From the NCBI RefSeq assembly GCF_000381905.1, contig NZ_KB907273.1:1-64000 (forward strand): a stretch of DNA of 64,000 nt. The letters run 5' to 3'. Each line of letters begins with the position of its first letter. The first letter of the stretch is position 1. This DNA is from Paenibacillus fonticola DSM 21315. Lineage in GTDB: Bacteria > Bacillota > Bacilli > Paenibacillales > Paenibacillaceae. The translations under genes and the position numbers were made by a program. The notes under the pieces are model-generated. The model was not told the origin of the DNA and did no database searches. It was given only the letters and a program-made list of their open reading frames with translations. Shown here piece by piece: positions 1 to 8,431 of the stretch.

Positions 1-171
1 TCAGGCCGCTACACGACCATTCTGTATGATTTTTCATACACCCACGCCACTCACTGGACCCAATCTTTAATCAATGGCAGGGTGCTACTCAAAAAAAAGA
101 CCGCCCCTTTCGAAATCCCCGCTATGTTGCAGGACAATTTCAAATTGATAGCGGCGATCGGACAATTATGA
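1..171 (+). CDS. C-terminal tail of an unidentified protein (partial, left edge)
   Basis: Frame 1 is open from the first base to a TGA at 169-171 and gives 56 residues that include the run YDFSYTHATHW. The composition looks protein-like and no competing frame is better. The rest of the gene lies outside the window. I do not recognise the family. The stop codon is embedded in an inverted repeat (163-198). It could be a chance open frame. Confidence 0.45.
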   Translation, partial: SGRYTTILYDFSYTHATHWTQSLINGRVLLKKKTAPFEIPAMLQDNFKLIAAIGQL

Positions 172-198
172 GGAAATTCGCGAGAACGCTCATAATTG
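163..198. terminator. Inverted repeat, possible bidirectional terminator
   Basis: Perfect 10-bp arms CAATTATGAG and CTCATAATTG separated by 16 bases. There is no clean T-run on either side, so termination is uncertain. It lies between the left-edge coding tail and the repeat tract that follows the ABC permease gene on the minus strand. Confidence 0.35.
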
Positions 199-212
199 AA
201 CATTATACTAGT

Positions 213-565
213 GGATTATTGCATTAGTTTGGTCATTGCATTAGTTTGATCATCGCATTTGTTGGTTACATATATTGGTTACATTATTTCATTACATTAG
301 TTGGTTACATTAGTTGGTTACATTAGTTGGTTACATTAGTTGGTTACATTAGTTGGTTACATTAGCAAGTTATATTAGCTGGTTTCATTATTCGTTACAT
401 TATTCCGTTACATATATTTGTTACATTAGTTCATTACATTAGTTCGATACATTAGTTCGTTACATTATTGGTTACATTAATTGATCACATTAGTTGATAC
501 ACTTGTTGCTCATGGCATTAGTTTGATCATTTGTTGATCATTTCATTAGTTACTTACAAGTTATT
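213..565. repeat. Degenerate 13-bp tandem repeat after the permease stop codon
   Basis: Five perfect tandem copies of TTGGTTACATTAG occupy 301-365. They are flanked on both sides by decayed versions (GTTACATT with variable spacers), so the whole tract from about 213 to 565 is repetitive. It starts directly at the stop codon of the minus-strand permease gene. The unit is not a multiple of three and, on the minus strand, carries stop codons, so it is not coding. No gene is visible in this stretch. Confidence 0.85.
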
Positions 566-1450
566 CTAGTGTTCTTTAACCAGCTTTCTCTCAATATACA
601 CGACGAGCTGATACATCGCGGTAGCTACAAGAGCGATTATGACCAGACTGGACAACACTAACGTGAAATTAAACACCTGAAAGCCATAGACGATCAAATA
701 GCCGAGACCGACTTTGGCCACCAGAAATTCCCCAACGATGACGCCGACCCAGGCCATTCCGACATTTACTTTAAGTGTGGAGACGATCGTCGGAAAAGAT
801 GCCGGCAGGATTGCTTTCCTGAATACATCCTGGCGGCTGCCCCCAAAGGTACGGATGACCTTCGTATAGTTGGGATCCACTTCATTGAAGCTCGTGTACA
901 CGACCAACGTCGTTACAATCACGGTAATCGAAAGTGTCGTGACGACAATGGCCGTAAATCCGGCGCCGAACAGGACGATAAAGATCGGGCCCAGCGCGAC
1001 TTTGGGCATACTGTTAAACACGACCATATAAGGATCGATGACTTTGGATAGAAAAGGCGACCACCATATAATGACTGCCAGCAGTGTGCCGATAAACGTT
1101 CCTAATAAAAAGCCGACAGCGGTCTCTGATACCGTCATGGCAAGATGCGGCCATAACTCTCCGCTAACGGCATCCTTCATTATTTGCTGGGCTACCTTTG
1201 TCGGGTAGCTGAAAATAAGCACGTCGATCCATTTTAACCGGCCTGCTGCTTCCCATAGTAAGATGGCGAAAAATAAAATGAATATTTGTACGGCGATTAC
1301 GCTTCTTCTTAACCTTCGTTTGGTCTGCTGATGCTGCTGCCACTTCTGGGCCAGCCAATGATCGGAATCAGCGCTGTGCATATCCCGTTGATCGCTATTC
1401 CCGGTAAATTGGATGTCTGATGCACTTCCCAGCATTTTTCCTCCCTCCAT
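566..1450 (-). CDS. ABC transporter permease (nitrate/sulfonate/thiamine-precursor class)
   Basis: Inner-membrane permease of a periplasmic-binding-type importer (BPD_transp_1 fold, SsuC/TauC/ThiX relatives). About 60 hydrophilic N-terminal residues precede the first helix. About six helices follow, and the conserved cytoplasmic EAA-like loop is seen around FRKAILPASFPTIVSTLKV. The ATG at 1450 has GGAG eight bases upstream and overlaps the TAA of the ATPase gene (TAATG), so the two are translationally coupled. It is the last gene of a three-gene operon. The substrate cannot be read from sequence; aminopyrimidine, sulfonate or similar small molecules are typical. The long hydrophilic N-terminus is unusual for the family. 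Confidence 0.92.
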   Translation of the reverse strand: MEGGKMLGSASDIQFTGNSDQRDMHSADSDHWLAQKWQQHQQTKRRLRRSVIAVQIFILFFAILLWEAAGRLKWIDVLIFSYPTKVAQQIMKDAVSGELWPHLAMTVSETAVGFLLGTFIGTLLAVIIWWSPFLSKVIDPYMVVFNSMPKVALGPIFIVLFGAGFTAIVVTTLSITVIVTTLVVYTSFNEVDPNYTKVIRTFGGSRQDVFRKAILPASFPTIVSTLKVNVGMAWVGVIVGEFLVAKVGLGYLIVYGFQVFNFTLVLSSLVIIALVATAMYQLVVYIERKLVKEH

Positions 1451-2232
1451 TACACTCGCTCCTTTCTTTCGGAAGCTTCAAGTTCTCCCCAAATCTCATG
1501 GAACAAAGCGTTGAATCCCGGCTTTTCTCGGGCATAAAAAGGCTGAGCCTGGCGAATGTGGACCGGAACCTCGAACGTGCTGCGGATGGTCCCCGGCCTT
1601 GCCCCAAGGACAATGACGCGATCACTAACAGCTATCGCCTCCGACAGATCATGGGTGACAAGAATTCCCGTTTTTTTCCGCTGCTTTAAGGTATCAAACA
1701 CGAGATCCTCAAGCTGCAGCTTCGTCTGGTAATCAAGGGCGGAGAATGGTTCATCCAGCAGCAGCAAATCAGGGTTGGTAGCTAACGTCCTGGCGAGGGC
1801 GACACGCTGCCTCATGCCGCCTGACAATTGGTGCGGATACAAATGCGCTGTCCCGCCAAGCCCCATCCCTTCGAGAAGGTCTTGCGCCAGCTCCTCGCTC
1901 TGTTTGCTTTTGCGGTGCGTCAATTCGAGGCCAAGCAGAACATTATCTTGTATGCTGCGCCAGGGAAATAAATAATCCTGCTGCAGCATGTAACCAACTT
2001 CCGGCGTCGGACCGGTAACGAGTTTCCCATTCACCCGCACCTCGCCCCTGGAGGGGGCGATCAGCCCGGCCAGAATAGACAACAACGTCGTTTTTCCGCA
2101 GCCGCTCGGGCCTACCAGACTAATAAACTCTCCGGGTTCTACGGTAAGATTCATATTGTGCAGCGCCAGCGTCGCTTCGCGGTCCGTAACATAAGCGAGA
2201 TCTACTTGATTCAATTGAACGACAGGGATCAT
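1450..2232 (-). CDS. ABC transporter ATP-binding protein (SsuB/TauB/ThiZ-like)
   Basis: Cytoplasmic ATPase of the same importer, 260 aa. Walker A is GPSGCGKTT, the signature is LSGGMRQR and Walker B is LLLLDEPF, followed by the H-loop in LVTHD. The ATG at 2232 is preferred. The GTG at 2244 sits directly on the GGAGG and would have no spacing, although the spacing to 2232 (12) is long. It lies 22 bases after the binding-protein gene and overlaps the permease start. Family membership is certain; substrate is unknown. Confidence 0.93.
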   Translation of the reverse strand: MIPVVQLNQVDLAYVTDREATLALHNMNLTVEPGEFISLVGPSGCGKTTLLSILAGLIAPSRGEVRVNGKLVTGPTPEVGYMLQQDYLFPWRSIQDNVLLGLELTHRKSKQSEELAQDLLEGMGLGGTAHLYPHQLSGGMRQRVALARTLATNPDLLLLDEPFSALDYQTKLQLEDLVFDTLKQRKKTGILVTHDLSEAIAVSDRVIVLGARPGTIRSTFEVPVHIRQAQPFYAREKPGFNALFHEIWGELEASERKERV

Positions 2233-2254
2233 CTCGTTACACACCCTCCTTTCT

Positions 2255-3268
2255 TCAAGGCACTGGGAGTGACTTTATAGCAAATTGCGCATATTTGTTG
2301 TCAACAAGTTTGTCGAACGGCACCCGTTCCTTGAGCTCTCCTGCTCCTTCCATCACATCAAGCAGATTGTTCCATGACTGCTCGTTGAATTCAGGGGTTT
2401 CGGCATACGAGCCTTGTTCCAAATAACGCTTCACCGAGCTCTCAATAATGTCCAGGTCTGTATCTTTAAAATAAGGGGAAATGACACGCGCAGTTTCTGC
2501 TGGAGAATGCTCCTGTACCCAAGCCTGTGCTCTGCGGATTGCATTGGTGAATTTTTGAACGGTCTGATCATGTTTTTGCATATAGCTTTGCTTCGTCATG
2601 AACACTGTGTAAGGAAGTCGTCCGCTCTCCGCGCCGAAGGAGGCGATGACGTGCCCTTTGCCCTCGCGCTCCAAAATCGAAGCCTGTGGCTCGAAAAGCT
2701 GTACAAATTGTCCGGTTCCCGAGGCATACGCGGCTGTAATGTTGGCAAAATCGATATTTTGGATCAGCTCGAGATCTTGATGCGGGTCGATGCCATGCTT
2801 GCGCAGCGTAAACTCTCCGGCCATTTGCGGCATGCCGCCTTTACGCTGGCCAAGGAAAACGGCTCCCCGCAGCTGGGACCAATCAAAACCGGGCAGCTCC
2901 TCTCTGGAAACGAGGAAAGTCCCGTCTGTTTGGGTCAACTGCGCAAAATTGATAACGGGGTCTTCGGCCCCTTGCTGGTACACATATATCGATGTTTCAG
3001 CGCCAACGAGGGCTACGTCGATCGCACCGGACAATAAAGCCGTCATCGTCTTGTCTCCGCCAGCTGTCGTCTGCAGTTCTACGTCCAGCCCCTCCTCTTG
3101 AAAGAAGCCTTTCTCCAATGCGACATATTGCGGCGCGTAAAAGATGGAACGGGTCACTTCCCCAATTTTTACTTGTTGTGACTGGCCGCTGCCTCCGCAT
3201 CCGCCGAGTATGGCGGAAAATAATATAAGCAGGACGATCCAGGAAGCGGCAGAGCGCTTGATTAACAT
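2255..3268 (-). CDS. ABC transporter substrate-binding lipoprotein (NMT1/THI5-like)
   Basis: Extracytoplasmic solute-binding protein, 337 aa. It has a lipoprotein signal peptide ending in LGGC, then a NMT1/SsuA-type domain opening with KIGEVTRSIFYAPQYVALEK. This opening resembles the Bacillus YtlA group, from memory. The ATG at 3268 has GAGG eight bases upstream; the GTG at 3277 has no room for a ribosome site. It is the first gene of the operon with the ATPase and permease. No riboswitch was recognised upstream, so thiamine-precursor uptake is not specifically supported. Confidence 0.92.
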   Translation of the reverse strand: MLIKRSAASWIVLLILFSAILGGCGGSGQSQQVKIGEVTRSIFYAPQYVALEKGFFQEEGLDVELQTTAGGDKTMTALLSGAIDVALVGAETSIYVYQQGAEDPVINFAQLTQTDGTFLVSREELPGFDWSQLRGAVFLGQRKGGMPQMAGEFTLRKHGIDPHQDLELIQNIDFANITAAYASGTGQFVQLFEPQASILEREGKGHVIASFGAESGRLPYTVFMTKQSYMQKHDQTVQKFTNAIRRAQAWVQEHSPAETARVISPYFKDTDLDIIESSVKRYLEQGSYAETPEFNEQSWNNLLDVMEGAGELKERVPFDKLVDNKYAQFAIKSLPVP

Positions 3269-3348
3269 GCAGGTCACCTCTTTCTACTAGCAAGCTCATA
3301 ATAAAGTGTATGCGAATACCTAGAAAATGGTTATGACATGCATGAAGA

Positions 3349-3396
3349 GGCCGTTGCTGACATCGGTTGTAACCAATGCAGTAACGGCCTTTTTTT
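3349..3396 (+). terminator. Rho-independent terminator-like hairpin, plus strand
   Basis: The arms GGCCGTTGCTG and CAGTAACGGCC pair with a single G-T wobble, and seven T follow on the plus strand only. Both flanking genes are on the minus strand, so the strand of the T-run does not match any gene. It may end antisense transcription. Confidence 0.6.
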
Positions 3397-3404
3397 GAGA
3401 GCTG

Positions 3405-3571
3405 GATTTGAAAACAGCTTTAGATTTGTTTGATTTTATTTAACTTGATTGTTGGCTTTAGATTAGTTGGGTTTAGATTAGATTAGTTTAGTATGGTTTG
3501 GTTTAGTATGGTTTGGTTTAGATTAGTTTGGTTTGATTTAATTTGTTTGCTTTGTTTCGTTTTGATTTGGT
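3405..3571. repeat. Degenerate T/G-rich repeat after the carboxypeptidase stop codon
   Basis: The tract is built of variants of TTTAGATTAG, TTTGGTTTAG and TAGTATGGTTTGG. Two adjacent copies of the 13-mer TTTAGTATGGTTTGG-type unit lie near 3487-3515. It begins directly at the stop codon of the minus-strand carboxypeptidase gene. No open frame or RNA structure is seen. Confidence 0.75.
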
Positions 3572-5092
3572 TTAGGCTATTCCGTAGATCGCTTTATACT
3601 TTTGCTCCAAATAATCAGCCAGGTAATCCGGATTCAGGTCTTCACCTGTCACCCGCTTAATTATTTCAGCAGGTTTTTGGCTCTTGCCGTATTTATAAAT
3701 ATTTTCCGTCAGCCATTCCTTGATTGGAACGAAGTTCCCTTCAGTAATCCACTGGTCGAACTGCGGCAGCTGCTTGCGCATTGTGTTTACGATTTGAGCC
3801 GCATACATATTGCCGAGTGCATAAGACGGGAAATATCCGAAATTGCCACCGGACCAATGCACATCCTGCAGCACGCCCATACTGTCATTCGGCGGCGTCA
3901 TGCCGAGATAGGTCTTGTACTTCTCATTCCACACCTTAGGCAAATCGCTAACTGAGAGGCCTTCGTTAAACAGCTGCTTCTCAATTTCATAGCGGATAAT
4001 AATATGCAGATTATACGTCAGCTCGTCGGCTTGAATCCGGATTAACGAGTTTTCTACCCGGTTCACCGCTTTATAAAATTCATCCACGGTGACATCCTTC
4101 AACTGTTCCGGAAAATGCTGCTGCAAATCGTCGTAATATCGCATCCAAAATTCATGGCTGCGCCCGATGAAATTTTCCCACAGACGGGACTGGGATTCAT
4201 GAATCCCCATCGATGCCCCTTCGCCCAGCGGCGTGCCTGCCAGTTCGGGACTCACATTTTGCTCGTACAGAGCATGGCCTCCCTCATGCAGGGAACTGAA
4301 CAATGCGAAAGTGACGTCGTCTTGCATGTAATGCGTCGTAATGCGGACATCCCCCTGGTTCAATGTAATTTCAAAAGGATGAACACTTTCATCGACACGC
4401 CCGGCTTCGAAATCATATCCAATTTGCTCCAGCATGAACAATCCGAATTTCTCCTGCTGGTCTTTTGCAAACAGCTGATTCATGAAGGATGCCTGCGGCT
4501 CCGAGGTAGCGCCTTTGATCGCCTCGACTAGCGGCACAAGACGATCCCGCAGCTGCCCGAATACATTATCGAGCTTCTCCACCGTCAAATCCGGTTCATA
4601 CATATGGAGCAGCGTATCATAGCGGGTAGCTTTCGGCCCCCAATAATCGATAAATTCATTGGTCTTCTCTATGATTTGCGCCAAGTATGGCTCAAAGCCG
4701 GCAAAATCACTCTGCTCCTTGAAATCTTCCCACAGCGTCTCGGCGAGCGCGGTAAGCTCCGAATATTCCTGATACTTCTGAGGCGGAATTTTCACACTGC
4801 GATCGTATTCCTCCTGGGTGACAGCAACGATGCGCTGCTGCGTTTCATCCAGTTCGGCAAATACGGAGGGAGAATGCAAATACATTAGAAAATTTCCCAT
4901 CTCTTCCGACGTTTGCAGCCTGAACGCTTCCGTCATTAATACGCCGATTGTCTCTGAACGGCCCTGCGCTCCTTTTTTCGGTGCTCCCGTACGAAGATCC
5001 CAGTGCATTAACCCTACAGCTTCATGATAGCTTTTAATTTTGCCTAAAAGCGATTGAAATTGTTCCCAAGTTGAAGCGGTTGTCTGATTCAT
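3572..5092 (-). CDS. Metallocarboxypeptidase, M32 family (carboxypeptidase Taq)
   Basis: Cytosolic zinc carboxypeptidase of 506 aa, the normal family length. The zinc-binding motif HEGGH is at residues 269-273, with H269 and H273 as ligands and E270 as the general base. A further M32 signature, GMGIHESQSRLWEN, supplies the third ligand Glu. It removes C-terminal residues from peptides with broad specificity. It is monocistronic as far as can be seen, followed by a repeat tract and the hairpin at 3349-3396. Confidence 0.95.
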   Translation of the reverse strand: MNQTTASTWEQFQSLLGKIKSYHEAVGLMHWDLRTGAPKKGAQGRSETIGVLMTEAFRLQTSEEMGNFLMYLHSPSVFAELDETQQRIVAVTQEEYDRSVKIPPQKYQEYSELTALAETLWEDFKEQSDFAGFEPYLAQIIEKTNEFIDYWGPKATRYDTLLHMYEPDLTVEKLDNVFGQLRDRLVPLVEAIKGATSEPQASFMNQLFAKDQQEKFGLFMLEQIGYDFEAGRVDESVHPFEITLNQGDVRITTHYMQDDVTFALFSSLHEGGHALYEQNVSPELAGTPLGEGASMGIHESQSRLWENFIGRSHEFWMRYYDDLQQHFPEQLKDVTVDEFYKAVNRVENSLIRIQADELTYNLHIIIRYEIEKQLFNEGLSVSDLPKVWNEKYKTYLGMTPPNDSMGVLQDVHWSGGNFGYFPSYALGNMYAAQIVNTMRKQLPQFDQWITEGNFVPIKEWLTENIYKYGKSQKPAEIIKRVTGEDLNPDYLADYLEQKYKAIYGIA

Positions 5093-5320
5093 ATTTTTCC
5101 ACCTCTATCCAGCAAATTTGAACACTACTCTTGATGATACTTTTTACACCACGTATAATCAAATTTTGAAACAATGTTTTTTCGCGGAAAGCTTGCCTTA
5201 GGGGAGATGAACCCAGAAGAAACATATCGTTTAAATGGCGTCTCGCAAAAGGGCATCCAGCGAACGCCGCATGAATCGCCCGCAAGTACAAATCCAGAGT
5301 CTAAAGGAGGACTACCCACT

Positions 5321-5881
5321 ATGAGCCAAATCGAAACTATTTTGGAGCATAATAAGAAATTTGTAACCGACAAAGAATACGAGGCATACATTACCGACAA
5401 ATTCCCGGACAAAAAAATCGCGATCGTCACTTGTATGGACACAAGACTTGTCGAGCTACTTCCCAAAGCGATGAATTTACGCAACGGTGACGCGAAAATT
5501 ATTAAAAATGCCGGTGCCGTCATTTCCCAGCCTTTCGGATCGGTTATGCGGAGTTTGCTGCTCGCCATTTACGAGCTTCAAGCTGAGGAAGTGTTCATCG
5601 TCGGCCACACGGGCTGTGGCATGGCCTCATTGAACTCAGAGCATATGATTAATGAAATGAGAGAGCGCGGAATTTCAGATGACGTACTGAGCACGCTGGA
5701 GAACTCGGGAATTCGACTGAGAAAATGGCTCCGCGGCTTCAATGACGAAAAAGAAGGCATAATCCATACCGTTGGGATCGTTAAGAAACACCCGCTTCTT
5801 CCCCCGCACATCCCGGTTCACGGCATGCTGATCGACTCCATGACAGGTGAACTCGAGCTGGTCGTTGACGGAAGAGAATAA
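5321..5881 (+). CDS. Beta-class carbonic anhydrase
   Basis: Interconverts CO2 and bicarbonate in the cytoplasm. The start is the ATG at 5321 behind AAAGGAGG; the frame is open further upstream but that part has no ribosome site. The 186-residue product matches small type II beta enzymes such as Bacillus YtiB. The zinc ligands are visible as the Cys and Asp of CMDTR and the His and Cys of HTGCGM. The gene ends 76 bases before a hairpin terminator (5958-5990). Confidence 0.93.
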   Translation: MSQIETILEHNKKFVTDKEYEAYITDKFPDKKIAIVTCMDTRLVELLPKAMNLRNGDAKIIKNAGAVISQPFGSVMRSLLLAIYELQAEEVFIVGHTGCGMASLNSEHMINEMRERGISDDVLSTLENSGIRLRKWLRGFNDEKEGIIHTVGIVKKHPLLPPHIPVHGMLIDSMTGELELVVDGRE

Positions 5882-5957
5882 AGCACTCATTCTTAATCTG
5901 TTAATATAGTCTATTACTATAGCATCCGTGCATAAGTATGCTAAATATCGTATTTTT

Positions 5958-5990
5958 AAGCAGTTGTTGATCTTGGGTCGACAGCTGCTT
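5958..5990 (+). terminator. Terminator of the carbonic anhydrase gene
   Basis: The arms AAGCAGTTGTTGAT and GTCGACAGCTGCTT pair with wobbles around a short loop, followed by TATTATTT. Confidence 0.65.
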
Positions 5991-6124
5991 TATTATTTAC
6001 CAACTCTCAAGTGAAACGCTTCACTTTGTTAAAATTCCTTCATAATGTGTTCATATTGCGTTCATTTACCCGTGCTATACTGACCGTAAATCATAAAGAA
6101 CAACTCTTAAAGGGGAGACAAATC

Positions 6125-6520
6125 ATGAAAAAATTGTATTATACGTCCTTCTTCTATGCCATTCTCGGCCTGATCTCCGGCGTTGCCTATCGTGAGATCA
6201 CCAAGCATAGCGACTTCAGCGGGCATACTGTCCTCGTTGCCCTTCATACACATATCCTGGTACTGGGCTTCCTATTCTTTATCGTGGCCCTAATTCTTGC
6301 CAAGCTGTTCCAGGTGCATGAGGCGAAGTCTTTTAGAGCCTGGTATATCGTATATAACTTGGGTCTCCTCATTTCCATCGCTACCATGGCGGTCCGCGGG
6401 ATGCTGCAGATTAACGGCAGCGATATCAGCTTCCTGCCGCACATCGCCGGACTCGGCCACACCATTCTGGCCGCTGGCATCATCTGGCTGCTCGTGCTGC
6501 TGCGGAAAAGAATACAATAA
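6125..6520 (+). CDS. DUF2871 family integral membrane protein
   Basis: 131 residues with four predicted membrane segments. It carries the conserved opening MKKLYYTSFFYAILGLISG, GVAYREITK and several intramembrane histidines (HTHILVLG, LPHIAGLGHT). The ATG at 6125 has AGGGGAGA at proper spacing; the longer open frame from 6011 lacks one. Function is unknown for the family. The intramembrane histidines are suggestive of metal or heme binding, but this is not shown. A strong terminator follows. Confidence 0.88.
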   Translation: MKKLYYTSFFYAILGLISGVAYREITKHSDFSGHTVLVALHTHILVLGFLFFIVALILAKLFQVHEAKSFRAWYIVYNLGLLISIATMAVRGMLQINGSDISFLPHIAGLGHTILAAGIIWLLVLLRKRIQ

Positions 6521-6529
6521 GCAAGGATT

Positions 6530-6564
6530 AAGCGGTTGCTGGAATCAGCAGCTGCTTTTTTTTT
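6530..6564 (+). terminator. Terminator of the DUF2871 gene
   Basis: Arms AAGCGGTTGCTG and CAGCAGCTGCTT with a GAAT loop (two G-T pairs), then a run of eight or nine T on the plus strand. Confidence 0.85.
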
Positions 6565-6633
6565 GGTTCTTATTCAAAATGAGTAACATGGTATTATATT
6601 AAAATAGTTCCGACCAATTAGGCAGGAAGTTTA

Positions 6634-6663
6634 TTGACAAGTCATTTCGTCAATACTTATATA
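6634..6663 (+). promoter_or_regulatory. Possible sigma-A promoter of the EamA gene
   Basis: TTGACA at 6634-6639 and TATATA at 6658-6663 are spaced 18 bases apart. A predicted start near 6670 would leave almost no leader before the AAAAGGGG ribosome site, so this is tentative. The TTGAC/GTCAA pair inside it could also be an operator. Confidence 0.4.
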
Positions 6664-6679
6664 AAAAAGGGGATCATAT

Positions 6680-7561
6680 ATGTTAAAAGCTTATTCGTGG
6701 TTGACTTTCTGTGTAATCGTATGGGGGAGCAATTTTGTGTTTGGGAAGATTTTAGTTCAGCACTTCTCTTCAGCTCTGTTAACCTCATTACGACTCTTGT
6801 TTATTGTACTATTTCTGGCAGGTTTAGCATTCTACAAAAAACAATTCAAACGAGTAAATAAAACAGATTTATTTTCAATTTTATTGCTAGGTATTATTGG
6901 TGTATTTATTAATCAGTGGTCTTTTTTTGTCGGTTTACAAACAGCTGACCCAACCACAGCTGCATTAATATTAGCAACAACCCCGATTTTAACCGGCTTT
7001 TTAGGAGCTGTATTTTTACGAGAAAAATTAACTCCCCGTATGCTGCTAGGTTCTATCGTAGCGGTAGTAGGTATATATTTTGTTGTAGCTAAAGGCAATT
7101 TATCATCTTTGCATCTTGACATAGGCCTCATATGGATTGTTGTAACAATGGTCACATTCGCAATCATGATTATTATGACCAGAATGCTCTCTCAAAGGGT
7201 TGACCCAATGACGATTACTTTATATTCGAACATTGTGGGATTGATCGTATCGATTCCGTTTGCTTTCACACTAGACAAGCAATTGCGAATCAGTGGTGAT
7301 ATTTCTGATTGGAGTCTTTTGATCGGTACCGCCATTGTTGTGCATGGAATTGCCGCACTGATTTGGAATAGCAACATTCGATATGTAGATGCCTCAAAAG
7401 CGTCTATACTATCTAATTTAGAGCCTTTTGTAGCTATGATTTTAGGATTTGTAATATTATACAAACCGATCACAGGCATAGAAATACTTGGATCGTTATT
7501 CATTGTAGGGGGAGTTGTGTTATCTACCTATCAACGGAAAATTGAAGGACCTCAACTTTGA
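6680..7561 (+). CDS. EamA/DMT-family transporter
   Basis: Drug/metabolite-transporter-type permease of 293 aa with ten predicted helices in two EamA repeats. The first opens WLTFCVIVWGSNFVFGKILV. The second shows the typical YVDASKASILSNLEPFVAMILG. The ATG follows AAAAGGGG. These proteins export amino acids or small metabolites; the substrate is unknown. The gene is more AT-rich than its left neighbours, suggesting the accessory segment may begin here. Confidence 0.92.
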   Translation: MLKAYSWLTFCVIVWGSNFVFGKILVQHFSSALLTSLRLLFIVLFLAGLAFYKKQFKRVNKTDLFSILLLGIIGVFINQWSFFVGLQTADPTTAALILATTPILTGFLGAVFLREKLTPRMLLGSIVAVVGIYFVVAKGNLSSLHLDIGLIWIVVTMVTFAIMIIMTRMLSQRVDPMTITLYSNIVGLIVSIPFAFTLDKQLRISGDISDWSLLIGTAIVVHGIAALIWNSNIRYVDASKASILSNLEPFVAMILGFVILYKPITGIEILGSLFIVGGVVLSTYQRKIEGPQL

Positions 7562-7707
7562 TTTTTAGGGGGAATTAGCCCATACAGCTGTTTTGTTCTT
7601 CTTGGTTTTGGTCTCTGACAATTAGAGAAATAAACTCATGAGTTACTGAAGCGCGGTCTGGAAGTCCAGTGTTTTCCGCCGCACTGATGATGTTATCTTA
7701 CTGGGGT

Positions 7708-7893
7708 TTAGATAAAATGAAACCACATAGAGTTGTTACTTTCAATCCCTTTGCGAACAATTGCAGAACGTGACGTATTCAGCTTTTCAGCAGAAGCATC
7801 AAGCTTGCTCATCGTTTCCTCATCTACACGTATCTCAATCGTTTTCCTTTTGGGTTTGTCAAATGGAGGACGCCCCATCTTTTTAGAGGACAT
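7708..7893 (-). CDS. Ribbon-helix-helix (CopG/Arc-type) regulator
   Basis: 61 aa. A basic N-terminus (GRPPFDKPKRK) is followed by the beta strand KTIEIRVDEET and two helices, the layout of CopG/Arc DNA-binding dimers. The start at 7893 has a GAGG-type site. A 36-bp near-perfect palindrome lies immediately upstream (7908-7943), so autorepression is likely. No toxin partner is adjacent on the same strand. It stands at the left border of the accessory island. Confidence 0.85.
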   Translation of the reverse strand: MSSKKMGRPPFDKPKRKTIEIRVDEETMSKLDASAEKLNTSRSAIVRKGIESNNSMWFHFI

Positions 7894-7907
7894 CTCTTTA
7901 CCTCGCT

Positions 7908-7943
7908 TTTTTGTCCTTACAATAATTATTGTCAGGACAAAAA
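7908..7943. promoter_or_regulatory. 36-bp palindrome upstream of the RHH gene (probable operator)
   Basis: The centre is at 7925/7926. Seventeen of eighteen positions pair, with outer arms TTTTTGTCCT and AGGACAAAAA and the core CAATAATTATTG. It lies 15 bases upstream of the RHH start codon and would cover its ribosome site and transcription start. RHH proteins bind such tandem inverted sites cooperatively. A terminator is unlikely because the gene begins here. Confidence 0.7.
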
Positions 7944-8006
7944 GTCAACGTAATTATTTTATCGTACTGGTAGCTCGTCGTACCCGCCCCCTTTAGGTTT
8001 CCCTCT

Positions 8007-8291
8007 CTATTTTCCCCCCTTTGTATCCAACACCTCGATCATCATTAGGGCACCGATTTTAAACCCATGGACAAATGACGCGGTAGAATGCATACAGTAA
8101 GATTTCCCATATAAATCGATGATTCCTTCAATAAATCTAAAGTCATTCTCCGAAAATCTTTTCTGACATTCTTTCATGAGGTCAGATGTTTCCTTAGCAA
8201 GTTTGCGATATTCGGGATCTTGTGGATTTATGTATGCGTCTGGCTGCAATGATCCGTTATAGATTTTTTCTATAATGATATCCATTGCCAT
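8007..8291 (-). CDS. DUF6809 family protein
   Basis: 94 aa, mostly helical. It has the family pattern of IIEKIYNGSLQPDAYINPQDPEY at the start and FVHGFKIGALMMIEVL near the end. AAGGGGATGAAATGGCAATGG precedes and overlaps the start, so either the first or the third codon (8285) could be used. These proteins are frequent in mobile elements and prophages of Firmicutes, and their function is unknown. It is divergent from the Cro/CI regulator. Confidence 0.8.
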   Translation of the reverse strand: MAMDIIIEKIYNGSLQPDAYINPQDPEYRKLAKETSDLMKECQKRFSENDFRFIEGIIDLYGKSYCMHSTASFVHGFKIGALMMIEVLDTKGGK

Positions 8292-8431
8292 TTCATCCCC
8301 TTATAAATAAGTAATATTTGATTGCATCCTCTATGTTTGCATGAGTTGCCTCACATCCAAAATTATACGAAAACTGCATAAAAGTCAATATGCGGTTATT
8401 GCATAAGTTAAACTTGGCTTGGGTGATAATC

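Noticed and set aside
301-365. Five identical 13-bp repeats considered as a CRISPR array
   Set aside because: The units are directly tandem with no unique spacers, the unit is too short and no cas gene is present.
2414-3037. Plus-strand frame of 207 codons opposite the NMT1-like binding protein gene
   Set aside because: Antisense shadow without a ribosome site or recognisable domain.
5174-5320. N-terminal extension of the carbonic anhydrase by 49 residues
   Set aside because: No ribosome site upstream, while AAAGGAGG precedes the ATG at 5321, which gives the normal family length.
7162-7503. Minus-strand open frames inside the EamA gene
   Set aside because: They are antisense shadows with odd composition; the plus strand encodes a complete ten-helix transporter.
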